From Icerya purchasi (taxonomy: Eukaryota > Arthropoda > Insecta > Hemiptera > Monophlebidae), in assembly GCA_039619475.1 (NCBI GenBank), contig CM077116.1:274598758-274662757 (forward strand): a DNA stretch of 64,000 nucleotides. Direction: 5' to 3'. The notes below the pieces were generated by a model. That model saw nothing but the letters and a program-made list of their open reading frames with translations, did no database searches and was not told the DNA's origin. The position numbers were made by a program, and so were the translations under genes. Each line of letters starts with the position of its first letter. Position 1 is the first letter of the stretch. Of the stretch, positions 9,715 through 22,737 are shown piece by piece.

Positions 9715-12189
9715 GAATAGTCTTGTAGTTTTCTTTTTTTTTCTCTTGATATGTTGTTTAGATTGCTGGCTAGAAGTTGATAGGGATTGTGAAGACAAAA
9801 AGAGTTTCTTCGGTTGAGAGAGGACTTTCGAGAATTTTCCAATGTTCCGCAAAGTAAACAATTGAAATTAAATTTATCAATGTGTTAGTTAAATGATTTC
9901 GGGGTTAAGTTTTCAAACTGTAGAAGAGCGTTATCGACGCTGGTAGACTACTTTAATTTTATTACTTTTAGTATTGTAACAAAAAATGTAAATAATCGGC
10001 TAAAAATTACATAAAATATCCAATGCTGTAGTTTTTTACCTGTAAATTTGATCTTACGAATATTAGGCTTTGCAAAGGATTCGTAGACCAGACAGCGGAG
10101 ATAAAGAATACTATATTGTAGCTCCAAGTAGAAAAAAATAATTCCACTTCTGTTCTTTTTCTCAATAATGCAATTTCAAGTTACAGAGAAGTTGAATAAA
10201 AACAACGGGAAACATTTTTGCCTGAACATTCTGCTCATTTGGATAGCAGCGGACATTTCGTATCGGCTATATTCAGAGTGAACGATTGATTGAATTTATG
10301 ACGACACATCTTCAATGTAATTGTAACAGAACTTGCGAATCAAAGAATCAGAACATCCACTGTTGCAGAGTGAATAAAATAAATGCTTACTACATGGGAC
10401 GGCGTAGGTACATTAACCAATGTGGTACATATTTTTGTCAAAAATTAATACATCACCGGTATCACAACAATTTATTCTAGAAACTAAGCTGAAAACATCT
10501 GATTAAACAGCAAAAACACCAATTCTATTTTGTCCAATATTGCTGGATTCATTGCATTCATATCTGTAGGGATCATGAACATTGTGTGCTCCGTTTTGTC
10601 CCCAAGTAGCAGTATAACACAGATTCCAAAAAAATGCTCCTCCACGTATTAAACTTTTCCTCTCTGCTCAGCTACAATAGCTGCACCAAAGAAACGTTTC
10701 TTTTCCCTCACTTTGGGAAACAGTGCCTGTTTTTATTTTTGAATGCAGTCATTATCACGTCAGATTGATTAAACGGTTGTCGAGGGTTCAGCAACCCCCG
10801 TTCACTCGCTTAATTACCAATAATTGAAATGGTAACGTTTTAAGGCGAATAAAGGCAAATTTGTTTATAGCACGCTCGTCGATTTTCCTAATACTTCCGA
10901 GTTGTACTGGAAAGCCCGTAACTTGTGACAAATGATGCCGATCTGGATACTATACTTACGTACTTCGATAGTAATTTGGCGGATTCTTGTCTTTTCCAGT
11001 ATACGATCGGACATTCATCTTAACATCCATTTGGAAAATGGCCAATAGATTTACTTCAATCCAAATAACACAAGGAAACACGTTTGCTTTAAACAACGCT
11101 CTTAGCATTTTTCAGGTTAGTAAAAACTAATATGTCTGGTATATGATGAAATACCGTTCTACTACACAGAGGAACAAAAAGGTATATATATATATATATA
11201 GGTGCAAAATTAGGGAAAGAGTTTACGGAAGTTAGCGAATGTTACTAATTGCGATTGTTACTGCACATGGTGAGGTGTTCAAATTCGCTGCGTTGTTAAA
11301 GGCAATCGATAACGTAACGTACTGCCTGCAAAACACATCACCTACTTGAATGTGAGCAGCGCTAGGACCAAACTCTTGAAGAGGTCAGCATCAGCGATAC
11401 TCCTAGTTAAATTCTACATTTAGTTGCAGGGTTTGTTGAGCCGACTGCATCGTGACTTTCAAGTGACTTCGTTTAAAAGAAATCGAATCACTAAAGAAGG
11501 TCGAGTCTAATATTGGCATGGAATTCTGAATAAGCAAATATCGGGGAACAACACAGTCCTAATTTACACTCAGTGCGTAATTTTTGGAAGAATGCTGCCT
11601 GGCGTTAATCTTTACGTTAATAGCTTCAAACTTGCTCTGGAATTTGATAATGAGCATATTAATTCCGTGTTTTTCATTGACGCCGATGAAAGACCGACTG
11701 TAGCTCCCATGCAGAGGTCAATACAGCAACCAACAATGAACAAAGTAGCCGCACTACTCGTTAACCAGAAATGTGATAAAAAGGTATTATCTTGCGTACG
11801 CGTGATGATTGCCTTCAGAGGATCTTTCCTGCCGCACAACATAATCCATTTTCGAGTACGACAATACACACGTACTTCCGACGTAAGTCAATACATTTCC
11901 ACGATCGACGTACTTAATCATAACTAAAGCCACTTTTTCGTATGACTGTGGTAGCATTTTTAAAATGAAATCAGAGTAAATTGTTGAGGAATTTAACCGT
12001 AGTTTATTGCAGCTTGATACCGAGCATTGCATCTTCCTTCAACGGTTGAATCACGCGATCACGATATGTCCATATCAACCCATTGCTGGGTGCAGACAAT
12101 CCCTGGCGGGATAAGTTGGCCTAATCTCCCGTGCTGGCCAGGCAAATTAGGAAATACACTTTATACCTGCTGCCCGAGGTTTTCATGAT
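9715..12189. other. No identifiable gene; anonymous AT-rich DNA
   Basis: No family or repeat could be recognised. A 111-codon frame at 11592-11927 shows no motif and no codon pattern that would support a gene. A short TA run lies at 11181-11201. Confidence 0.6.
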
Positions 12190-12490
12190 AATAGTTAATA
12201 TGCGACGCTAATGAAGACGATAGCGTGTAGATACAAGACTACACTCGAAACTGATCTCGATCGCTTGCTATTACAATGCAGTCCCGCGTATGTCTGCTTT
12301 CTATACATCAATTAACGTGCATATTGTGGTGTATACGTGGTGGCTTGATATTGCCTACCACGTGACTAGCAACGGTTATTCAATTTTAATTTCTCGTAAT
12401 AACTTCTGTCGTTTCCCGGAATCGAACTTGAGACCTCCGCAACGGAAACCAAGCGCTCTAGAGGCCATCGCGATAACCGCACAGCCGCAA
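12190..12490 (-). mobile_element. tRNA-derived SINE, copy 2
   Basis: Read on the minus strand, the head has TGGCCTCTAGAGCGCTTGG and GTTCGATTCCGG (about 12415-12465), a better A box and B box than copy 1. The body follows copy 1 through GTCACGTGGTAGGCAAT, GCGGGACTGCATTG and GTAGTCTTGTATCTACACG. No target-site duplication was identified. Divergence from copy 1 is clear but the order of blocks is the same. Confidence 0.75.
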
Positions 12491-13327
12491 ATACCGAGAT
12501 ACTCTTCACTTTTTAGCCGATCTTAAACGAATATTGAAGAATAAAATAAAATCTCGAAAGTATTGCGGCTAATTTAATTATCGTACTACGGAAAAACAAT
12601 ATACACTTATAGTTTAAATATTAAAAGCAAAAAAAATTAAAACTAAAAAAAAGAAAGAAGCATTACGTAAACAACTTAATAGCAGATTTTCTGTAGCAGT
12701 ACTCGAGAATGTGTTCGCTTTCTCGTAGATTAACCAATTATTAAAATATAATCGGGGAAATATAAATATAATTAAACTGAGGTTGCCACGGAGGAAACCG
12801 AAGGAAGAAATCCTTAAAGCGAGGTGAAAAATACACGTTGATTCATGATACGAATTGTGTAATTTAATGTCATAATTAATGAAAATAGAAAAAATAGAAA
12901 AATTCTCTAGACGCAGTTAATTTATCAATAAAATATTGCCGATTAGGAACCATAATGATGGCATGAGCTAAAACAATGAAAACAAGTCGATAATTAATAT
13001 AAAACTGATAATCGATATTTGTGTAAGTTAATGTTGATAACGATAATAAAATATTAACGTACACGCACATCGGTTATCAATTTAGTATTAATTATCGACT
13101 TGTTTTCATATCAATGTATATTTGCAAACTGATGTTTTAAATACATGATTACAGTTCCACGGAAACGAGTCCGTGATATTTCATTTAGAATTGTAGTTCG
13201 TGAATTTGTATTTTGAATATTTCAATTATAATCAGAAAAATACTATAAATTGTACGCATAACAGAGCAGCTAAGCAACATGATTTTCGAAGTTTCCAGGC
13301 AGCGCGCTCCCTAGAACCGGACTCATC

Positions 13328-13379
<52 letters not shown>

Positions 13380-15100
13380 GGACGGCTGTAACCCGGATTA
13401 AATTGTTAATTTGTTGCACGGAATGCATATGCACCTGCATTAAGTCCAACTAATTAACGTAAGCGACAAGTATAAAAACAATAATAGAAATAGAAATAAT
13501 GCCGATGGAATTAATAAAGACGTTTGCAAATGTAAAAGATAGGGAGGTTTTAGAGAAAAATAGAAAGGCATAATCGTTGGGTTCGGTGAAAGTGTATAAC
13601 GGAGGTAATGTAGAAAAATATCGGCCATGATGAGGCGACAGTAATATGTGTGCAGCTCTATTGCAAGCTTGTTGCCGCTGGGATTGATATTAATCGCGTT
13701 GTAGAAAATCGCGTGCAAGCTGATATCGGCTACAGGTATATGTTGGTAGATCCTACCAAAAAGGCTGATTCATTTTGATCTCATTCGAAAACGATCTCTG
13801 AAACGGTGTTGGAATTCCGTGAATTGTTTCCGCGATGAACTTAAGTATTATATTAGTACTAAAAAAAGAAAATAAAGTCCGTTAGAGTATTAGTACGAGG
13901 ATTTCGTATATGTTAAGTAACACGTGGTAATATTATTTTTTCCAAACTTTAAACTGAGAATTATTCTACGCGTTTGCTTTTTCAACCTTCAATAAAATTT
14001 GAAAGTTTTGCTGAGGAAATTAATCTCGAAACAGACGAGTCTTCCATACAGGCCGCTTTGAAAAAATGTATTTCTTCCGAACTACGAAACCTCAGTAGTA
14101 GTGGCTGCTGCGGGGGGCTTCAAAAGGTACAATTTCGGATTTATTAGATTTCTTAAAAAGGTTTTTGGTTTCTTTAGCTTCTGTAGCCGAATATAATTTT
14201 TTATCGGCTATTATAAACAGTAGTATTTTCATTTTTCTACGAAAAAAAAAGAGTGAAATCTTTATAATTACCTCCCGTGACGGCTAGGAAGGGAACGCTA
14301 AATTTTCACCGCCAGGCCGCCGTTAAGAGTAAACTGCGAATAAACAAAATTTGGATCAAACGTGCGCTGCTATTTAATGTTAGAGTTGTAGCGATACAAT
14401 TTATACAATTTATAGTAGATAACTTTTGTATAGATTCCACAAAACGGCCGCATATTGTAAAGATTGGCTCGGGCGGCCCCGGAAAATTCTAAATATCTAA
14501 CGTCGACGAAGCACTTCGCGATCCCATTTGCGTCGTGCCGATTAATTGTTCTACGGATTAAGTGGAACTTGAACCTTTCACGTGCAGCTTGCTGCCTTCT
14601 CGGGCTTATTCAAAACCTTCTATGTCCCGTTCGCATTCTACTCATTCTACACCTTATTAGATTCAGTGAATTCTTGAAATTCTGCGGTAGAATTTTTCGA
14701 TCTGTCGTCTCCGTTCATTCTAACCGCATGACTATTTTCCAAGGCAAACAACGATTATTAAACACCGCTATTTCGAAACCCGAACGGAATATGTTTTTCT
14801 AGTAACTTCTTTCAGCATAGACTTTTGTTCTCGCTAATCAAATTGTACAAAAGTTACATTTTTTAAAAATCTAGTAAAGATACGCGCCATTCAATGCGTG
14901 GTATAAAATTCAGCAATAGGAAAGTGAAGTGGTAAGAAATTGATCATTGTAGAGCGCGAGGAATAAGTGAAGGTAGGAAAAGTCAAGCAAGAGTGATTTA
15001 GTAGAGGAAAAAGAACAGTTTTCTCAGTCTGTGGTAGTGAATTCTCAGATAGGCATGGGAAATGGTGAACTAACAGGAACTCCATTTTTTAAGAAAACCG
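12491..15100. other. No identifiable gene; contains a (TA)n run
   Basis: Anonymous AT-rich sequence. The only distinct item is a (TA)n microsatellite at 13329-13375. Frames at 13440-13718 and 14464-14802 show no motifs. Confidence 0.55.
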
Positions 15101-15400
15101 TATTTACTTCATTCAATATACGCGGTGGACAATTAATTACCAAAACGAAATATTTACTTCATTCAATAGACGCGCTAGACCATTAATTACCAAAACGAAA
15201 TAATCACTTCATTCAATATACGCGCCAGACAATTAATTACCAAAACGAAATAATCACTTCATTCAATAGACGCGCTAGACCATTAATTACCAAAACGAAA
15301 TAATCACTTCATTCAATATACGCGCCAGACAATTAATTACCAAAACGAAATAATCACTTCATTCAATATACGCGGTGGACAATTAATTACCAAAACGAAA
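15101..15400. repeat. Minisatellite, six 50-bp units
   Basis: Six head-to-tail 50-bp units with no indels, starting at 15101, 15151, 15201, 15251, 15301 and 15351. They differ in the centre: CGCGGTGGACAATT (A), CGCGCTAGACCATT (B) and CGCGCCAGACAATT (C). The order is A-B-C-B-C-A. Every unit ends in ATTACCAAAACGAAA. Confidence 0.95.
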
Positions 15401-17671
15401 AGGAGCGCGCTCAAAAGCGCCTTGAATCGCAATGTTCGGATCACATGCTTCACTTCCGCTAAGAAATTCACATATTAAAAAAATTCGCTCCAACAACTGC
15501 CTATAATAAATAGGAATACATCGGCAAGTAGCTTTTACATACATTATTGTTAACGTAGCCGGTAAATGTGTACAGCCGGTGAGATGGTTTTCGGTACGAG
15601 TCGTTTATTATCTGTTTGTTTGCATCCTTTATTTTAACGCGTGTAAATAAACGTTCCTGGGTTCTTTTCTTTTATAAGAACAAGGAATAGGAAAGCGATC
15701 GTGACACTCTGTCAGCTGTTGAAATACGTACTGGCACTTGGCAAATGGCGATTTGCAAAGACTCCAACAGATTTATTAGCGGAAAAAAAACAAAAGAACA
15801 GTAGCTCGGAATGAACGGAATATTAACAAATACAAATAACTGATAATTAAAACACATCAGGTATTGAAGGTGAGATGCTATTGTCACCTGAAGCTACGCA
15901 GAAAAGTAGAGATGAGTTTCGAGACGATTCGGCAGGCTATTTCGGTGACGGCTTGCGGCGGAACAGGTAAAATTAGTCTAATTAATCGGCCGGGGCAAAT
16001 GGAACCGGTTATGACAGTTGCTCGGATAAGGTAAAAGAAGGAAAGAGTCGGATGGCGAGCGCACGTTCGCAAAAGTGCCGGCCTGGAAAGTGCTGCACAG
16101 TGATTCAGAGAGATCGTCTGCGGCCGTACTAACGAACGGCAAAAAAGTCACTAATTAGTCGGCTATTAGCGGAGCAATCGGTCTGGTTCTGATGTGTTTG
16201 TTGCGCGCGTTTTTTCTGCTGCAAGCTGACGGCCGGCTTAGACCGAGACCGCTGCAAAGAAATATTACTTTATCACGGATGATGCAGCCTGTGCATTGCT
16301 TCATTGTTAGCGTCCATTACGGTTTCGTTGACATGTGCAGTTTGAATTAGCAGCAGCGGCGGGGGGACAAGTGAATAGTTGCATGGTTTTTAAGGAAGAC
16401 GGCGAGGCAGCTGCACAGATTCTGAAGCTAAAACTGAAACAGGCTCGATTTATGTGAATGTTATACATTACGCAAGTGCGACGGCAGAGGTCGGGAGCTG
16501 GTCTTACCTTAATAAGCGTCCGCCTGAACGTATTTATTACGGATAGCTGCGAGCAGCCCGATTAAAAACCGTATTATTATTGTAGAACGGTACTATACGT
16601 GTATTTATCGTACGGCTTTAATACTTTCTTCCGATGTTATTTATTTCTTCATTCATGCCATCTCGCCGCTGTCTCTTCTCGGCTATTCTTATCGGTTTGC
16701 AGCTGCGGCCGATGCAATTAATTATCTCTGCTCGCCTGCTTGAGCTGGCCTACCAACTATCCGCTTCCTAATTAGATTATATTAGTCGCCATTTCTCTCT
16801 CTCTCTCTCTCTCTCTCTGTCTCCATCTCTCCACTTGCTTGCTTACAAAAAAAAATATGAATAGAGTTCTCCGCGCAGAAACACGTTGCAAGTTGAAAAG
16901 ATTTCGCAACACCGATACCGATGGTGTAGTACAGCGGATGATTACTTAGAAAAGAACGAGATTGGAAAAACAGAGTTGTCCATGTCCGATATTGGGCGCA
17001 CAGAAATCTAGCATCTTAAAAGCGGTCGACTTTTCTGAAATATTCGGAATATTCCGTTAAGATTGAAACTGGTTGCCGATATCGTAAATTTTCTGTTTTT
17101 TCCACTTTTCCGAGAAGTTTACGATACCAAGTTATTTTCGAGGACAGCACAGGACTCAATTTTTATGAGTGAGTGTTTTAAGTGTTTTTTAACCTTCTTT
17201 GTCAACAACCTTCTTCCAGACGAAACGACTGAAAAATGTCGAAGTAGTTGCGACCAAACCGTAATAATCATTTTATATGCAGAAACTACGTTTGAAAGTG
17301 GAATAAGCGGCACGTATGATATCATCGCTGCCTCGTTGTGGGAATGCATTGCGTCAGCAAGTACATCGATGTTTAATACGAATTCTATAATAACGGTTAG
17401 TTCTTCGAGCATTCGTACAGTTCATAAATATCGAGATTCACGAAACGTGCGAACGGTCGAACGGATTTCTACACTTTGAATCTAAACGGCCTGTCAGCCC
17501 CCAGGGGAAAAACAGCCAAATCTAAAGTAATATACTTTTCCATCCGAAAAGGACGTGACGAGGTTTTGTGGCACCTCGTTTTTCAGTCCAGATAGGTCAT
17601 CATCAGTTGCTCTCCATCCGTGATGTTCGAACGAGTATGTTTTGATTATGTTTTATAGAGCGTATTACATC
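15401..17671. other. Non-repetitive island, no gene recognised
   Basis: GC-richer, complex sequence at about 15880-16790 with several TAATTA/ATTAG cores and no recognisable transposon. A (TC)n run lies at 16794-16820. A 138-codon frame at 17063-17479 has no motif. It could be host intergenic or intronic DNA. Confidence 0.4.
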
Positions 17672-17880
17672 GTTTTTTTTTTTACTGTTATTTAATTTTA
17701 AGCTCGCCTACATAATGGTCTGAGAAAAGAAGAAAAGTATCAGATATGAAGGATAAAAAGGACTTAAGAGCTGGAATAACCGAAGGAGAAGATAGCACAA
17801 TGCGAGGTTGGGAAGCCGATTAATAAGGGTGAAGAAAAGGAGCACGTTCGCAAGCGATGCAAGAAACTGACGAAGAAAAA
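17672..17880 (-). mobile_element. Short family A 3'-end fragment
   Basis: A T tract at 17672-17684 is followed by purine-rich sequence aligning with the 3' end of family A (GGTTGGGAAGCCGAT against GAGTGGGAAGCCCCAG of the 28-kb copy). No coding frame survives. Confidence 0.4.
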
Positions 17881-19129
17881 AAACAAGAGCTTATTATTAA
17901 AAAAAAAGTATATTAATATTTCTAATATTTTCGCTTATTATATTTCTTTAATACTTTTGGAAATTAAGTTAACGATTATGTATATAAATGAAAACGAATT
18001 GTTTTGTTACTAAGCTGAAAACTCGAGAGAACGAATGTTTCGATAGTTTTTCCGTTTTTTTTGAAATACTCACCATCGCTAGCGTTCATATAGACTCAGA
18101 AATTGGAAAAAATAGCGGCAATATGCAAAAACGGTTGTTTCATCGTATATGAGAACGCACAGCTAATGTCTACACGTTATAGCTCATCGCTACAAAGCGT
18201 TGTGGTGCTTAAAAATTAAATAAATTAAATATCTAATATTTAAAATCGAAACGATAAACAGCGTCGTTTATTTATGCGCCAGGCAATCAAAAACGAAAAA
18301 CGCAGTGTATCGTAAAGCGTTATAGTAAACTAAATACGCTTTTATCTGTAATACTAGAAATTCCTTTTTTCTTCTCTGATATTTACATTTTGTGTTCATA
18401 CATTTTTCCAGTAACTCTCTTTTCATAAATTCAGAAATTATGAGTTGGTGTTGCGAGAATAAAGTTATTATTCGAAAAAGCACAGTTGTTATTTTACTTC
18501 CTTTGCTTTTCCCCACAGATTACGTCAAAGCAACACATGGCCGGGAGTCGACTAGTTAAAAGTTAAAAATTAATGAATGAAAATGGTTAACGACAAAATC
18601 GCAGTGTTTTTTCCGAGCAGTAGTATATGGCATTTCCGACGCGCTTCGCCTAACTATTGAAATGGGGTTTGCATTTTTAGCATTTTAAGTTGCGTAAGTA
18701 CTGATTTTTCAAATTCCACATTCCGCTACATTGTAACAATATAGCGTACGCGTAAATAAAATACAAACATTAATCGTTTATAAAAATTATATTTAAAATA
18801 CTAAATTATTACATCGTCGAAAACATAATTATCGCGTATGAGATTGATGTTTTGTAATTTACGGAATCGGCAATTTCTTTAAAAATTAAACCGCTGCTCA
18901 ATTATAGCGAATGTTTGAATGTTCACGATACGAATAAAAATCTGAAGATGAAAAATGATGCGACCCGTTCGCTATCGTTTTAACTGAAGAATTAAAGAGA
19001 ATACCACACGATACGATCGAAAAACTATTTCGGCTACCTATCGATTTCAATAGAACAACAGATTTCATACAGTTCACCGCCACACTGAATAGCATAAAAT
19101 TAGCGGATCGTAATATAAATTTCCCCGTG
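17881..19129. other. No identifiable gene
   Basis: Anonymous AT-rich sequence with no motif or repeat recognised on either strand. Confidence 0.5.
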
Positions 19130-20695
19130 AGGTACAGTGAACCGTAACTAGAGTCAATTCTCTAGTAAGTAGTCACTTCAATGCCATATGGTGCTAGTCC
19201 CACCGGCAGAGGAAACGAAACGTTAACCGGAAATAGGTGCGCGTCCACGACGTACGGGGTGGAAACTAATACTTCGGGAGGCTCAGTCCTGATGTATTAG
19301 GCTAAAGCACTAGTTTGAAGAAAGAAGTAGTGGTGAAACGGAGAGGGCTCAGCTGCCGGAGCGGAGTCATCAATAAATACCGTTAAGCGATATAGTGCAG
19401 GAAAAACACGTAGACCACCACTTCCTCACACGCGACCTAAAGTACTCCAGGTCAAACACGGCTGTGTTTAGGTGAGAAGGCGAACATCCAGCGCCTAAAA
19501 ACTGGAACAACCGGCTAAGGTAGTACATCCTAACAGAAAAGCCTGCGGAAGAGGATTAGTATCACCTCCTAGTTATCGACATGAGTACATAAAGAACCAC
19601 CAAGGCCCCAGGTCTCCGTCAGGTTGTTCACAAGCCGCCAGTGACACCGAATGGGGTGCTAAGAATACACGGAGTCAAAACATCAGAGCGGCAACATGTC
19701 GATAAAATTAATATTGGAACTTGGAATGTCAGGAGCTTGTACTAAGTTGGAAAATTAGAAAATGTAATCCTGGAAGCCAAAAGACTAAAAATAGACATTC
19801 TCGGCTTAAGCGAAATCAGATGGAGCGGAAGCGGTCGAATATGCGGAGATAAATATGAGCTCATCTACTCAGGAGGTGACAAGCATGAATATGGAGTCGG
19901 CATACTGATACAAAGAAAATTAAGTACAATGATAGATGAAATAATGTCGCTCTCGGAACGAGAGGTATAAATGCAAAACCCAAACCAATTACAATAATAC
20001 AAGTGTATGCTCCCACAAGTGAAAAAGATAACGATGAAGTCGAAAAAGTATACGAGGACATTGAAATGGTAATCAGGAAAAGAGAAAGACAGAATCCCAT
20101 ATTTGTCATTGGAGATTTCAATGCAAAAGTAGGGAAAGCAATGAGCAATTGGAGTTTTTGGATTAGGCTCCCATAATGAACGAGGAGCGAGATTAATAGA
20201 ATTTTCCGAGAAGAACAACATGGTTATCTGTAACACTTAGTTTCAACATCACATTAGAAATCTATATACATGGAAAAGCCCAGAAAACCAGACAAGAAAT
20301 CAAATAGACTACATTATGGTAAATGCAAGGTACAAAAACATGATATTAAACTGCCAAACGTTAAGATCAGCTGATTGTAGCTCAGACCATCAACTGCTTG
20401 CAGCTAGATGTCGACTTCAGCTTAAAAAATTCACTAATATTGAGAAGAATAAAAGCAAGAGAACGAATGATGATCTGTTCTTGTTGGTAGCAAACGGAAA
20501 TATTCCGGGCAAAAGGTCAAGAGGAAGAAGAAAACTCACAATGCTGGATCGAATCACAGAATAGTACCTACTATGTATTATTTTGTATATTATAAATTAA
20601 GTATGTGACCTTAGTGGAAATAAGTTGTATATATTGTCGATTGCAACCTCCCGCAAGGGAGACGCATACAAAATACAATACAATACAATACAATA
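19130..20695 (+). mobile_element. Internally deleted RTE-type element (endonuclease kept, RT lost)
   Basis: A leader of about 570 bases with a 7-bp stem at 19147-19166 (ACTAGAG...CTCTAGT), then an APE endonuclease, then directly an RTE C-terminal tail, with the whole RT missing. The 3' UTR ends in tandem AATAC units (about 20670-20692), the short-repeat tail expected of RTE rather than poly(A). The left boundary is estimated from where the leader becomes GC-richer. Confidence 0.75.
19700..20564 (+). pseudogene. RTE endonuclease fused to RTE C-terminus, RT deleted
   Basis: The endonuclease reads INIGTWNVRSLY, DILGLSEIRWSGSG, EYGVGILIQ, VIGDFNAKVGK, NQIDYIMVN and CSSDHQLLAAR. These are the APE catalytic blocks in order, broken by a stop after RSLY, a frameshift near 19960 and another near 20150. 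The frame at 20316-20564 passes from SSDHQLL straight into PGKRSRGRRKLTMLDRITE, which in intact RTE proteins lies at the extreme C-terminus. The deletion therefore falls at about 20435-20500 and removes all RT motifs. It may once have moved using RT from a full-length relative. Confidence 0.75.
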
Positions 20696-21745
20696 TAAAT
20701 TACTCTGCAAGTAGGAAAAAAAGAATTCACGAGTAATTCCGGAAAAATTTTTGAATATACATATGACATGGTGCTTTGAATTTAAACAAAAATGATTTCT
20801 CCCGAACTATTCTCATTTAGAAGATGAGTTTCCAGATCTTCGATATGTTTGCTTCTCGATAGTCTGGAAAACAAAGTGCGCTAAATTATCGATTATTGAC
20901 TTACTTGAACGGTACATTCGATTAGTCAATTAGATTTGTCGCAGAAACGATAAGAAAAAAATACCTGAGGAAACACCGAAAAAAACGATGAAAAACAATA
21001 AAATTAACCGGAGTAATCGTACGCAAATGACAGTTCGTTTTCCGCTTCATCCGGTTTTAACGATAATCTCCATAGCGGAGAGTTGATCAGCCTTCCGTAG
21101 TATTTAATGTTCATGTAAATGTGCAAATAGACAGAAAGACTTCTAATAGACGCACAACATCTAAATTCGAAAATAAGACAGCTAATTCCAGCTTTATATG
21201 AATTAAAGCAGGTGCCATCATATGGAACACTACGCATATACTATAATGTAATAATTAATGACTACGAAAGACACAGGGAGAGACAAAAAAAAACGAAAAT
21301 CAATAAAATAGGTAAAATTCAGTAAAGGTATTTGAAACGTATACTACCCCATTGGTAGCGAAGCGATCTAAATCAACTTGATGGAAGGAAAAGAATGACA
21401 TGCTTTCCAAGATGTACTATTGCTATTATAGATTCATTATGAATTTGGCAGTCCAAGGACTGATTTGATTCAATGGTAAGCAATTTCTAGTCCACTGTAT
21501 TTGTTGTTGATACACATTGTTAACATTTTATCATAATTTCTAGTCCAACCGGTTCTCCGCTTCTTTTCATTTTCCAGTATCGGTTTATGCCTACGTCCTG
21601 CAATAATGCGGTGACGAAAGTGATTCGTAGTCTGCCCTACCCTCTCATCCTTTGAATTTGTCTTATTACATCGCGTAACAATCCACTATATCTGCATACA
21701 TCCAGGTTAAATATCAGATGTAAACGTTTAGTGCACTCGATGGTC
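20696..21745. other. No identifiable gene
   Basis: Anonymous sequence. The last part may still be family B in frame-shifted form (TACTATTGCTATTATAGATT near 21415 recalls the tyrosine-rich stretch of family B), which is uncertain. Confidence 0.4.
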
Positions 21746-22020
21746 ATATGCAGGTATAGAATTGAGGATTACTTGGAATTTAATAGCAATAATATAAAGT
21801 TGCCATCCGGGAAAATAACTCGAATAACAAGATTACAAAGCAATATATATGTTATATTTATTATAGAGATGAAAATCTACGAATTGATGACACCAATTAT
21901 TCAGTTTTGATTAAATTAATGAATACTCTATCCTCAATCACATTTTAAACAAAAAAGAATTAGGGTGTGGAAAAAGGAAGTGAAGAAATGGCTAAAAGAA
22001 TCGCTGAAAGGTTAAAAACC
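21746..22020 (+). pseudogene. Family B C-terminal remnant
   Basis: Broken frames match the family B C-terminus at about 6775-7013: NNIKLPSGKITRITR against NNIRIPSRPKIRVTR, ENLRIDDTNYSVLIKL against TNLRIDNTQQTVLIKL, and VWKKEVKKWLKE against VWKEDVKKWLID. At least two frameshifts separate the blocks. The family 3' UTR and hairpin are not recognisable downstream. Confidence 0.8.
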
Positions 22021-22263
22021 AAGCTACGTCCCGAATTTTCCTATTTTATGTTGATTAATTAATGCATTTATTTGTTTATATATTTTCTTCCTTGTTTTTT
22101 TCGTCTTTCCTTTCCTTTTTTTTTTTTTTTTTATTTTCTTCTCTTTTTTCGCTACTTTCCTATGCTCGTAGCAGTAGGAGAAAAACATATCATCCAGTCC
22201 AGAATTGTTGTGCAGGTTGCATACCCATTTTTTTTTTGAAGGCGCAATTAGCCGTCTATTTAT

Positions 22264-22655
22264 ACCCCACATGCCGCAAAGACGCCCAATAGCGCAATAG
22301 ACACTATTACATTTCATCACATACGCCATCATCAATAAAGTATACAGTATCGAGAGGTTGCATATCCATTTGGTTGGATTTCTTGTGAGCACAGTTTTTA
22401 AGAAAATACAAACAAGCACTAAGCCGTCCTGTGGTGTTTACGCTGTTATTTGGCCATTTTTATCTTTGCACTGTTGCCCAACCATGCGGTTGTGCCCCAG
22501 CCACCTCCAGCTACCCCATGCAACCCTTCAGTCACCCTCGACTACTTTCTTGTACCCATCAGCCAGCCCAACCACGTCGCAAAGCTGCCCAACGATACGA
22601 TGGACACTATGACGGTCCATCACATACACCACCACCGATAAATCATACATTAGTA
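22264..22655. repeat. Degenerate direct duplication of about 85 bp, 304 bp apart
   Basis: 22264-22350 and 22568-22655 align along their length: GCAAAGACGCCCAATAGCG against GCAAAGCTGCCCAACGATACG, GACACTATTAC against GACACTATGAC, and CATCACATACGCCATCATC against CATCACATACACCACCACC. The origin is not recognised. Confidence 0.6.
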
Positions 22656-22737
22656 GGATGTGAGCAGTGGAGAAACAGTCGTTATATTATATGTTCAGTC
22701 GTTTGCTTCGGAAGTACAAAGACCCAGTGTCTTTTTC

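Noticed and set aside
11592..11927. 111-codon host gene
   Set aside because: No motif, no promoter or splice context, and an antisense frame of similar length exists. There is no support beyond openness.
13200..13391. 63-codon protein ending in IY repeats
   Set aside because: The repeat is the translated TA microsatellite.
15101..15400. CRISPR array
   Set aside because: The repeats are contiguous with no unique spacers, and the DNA is animal-like. It is a minisatellite.
22024..22419. Lysine-rich 131-codon protein
   Set aside because: The K-rich part is a T-rich low-complexity tract on the other strand.
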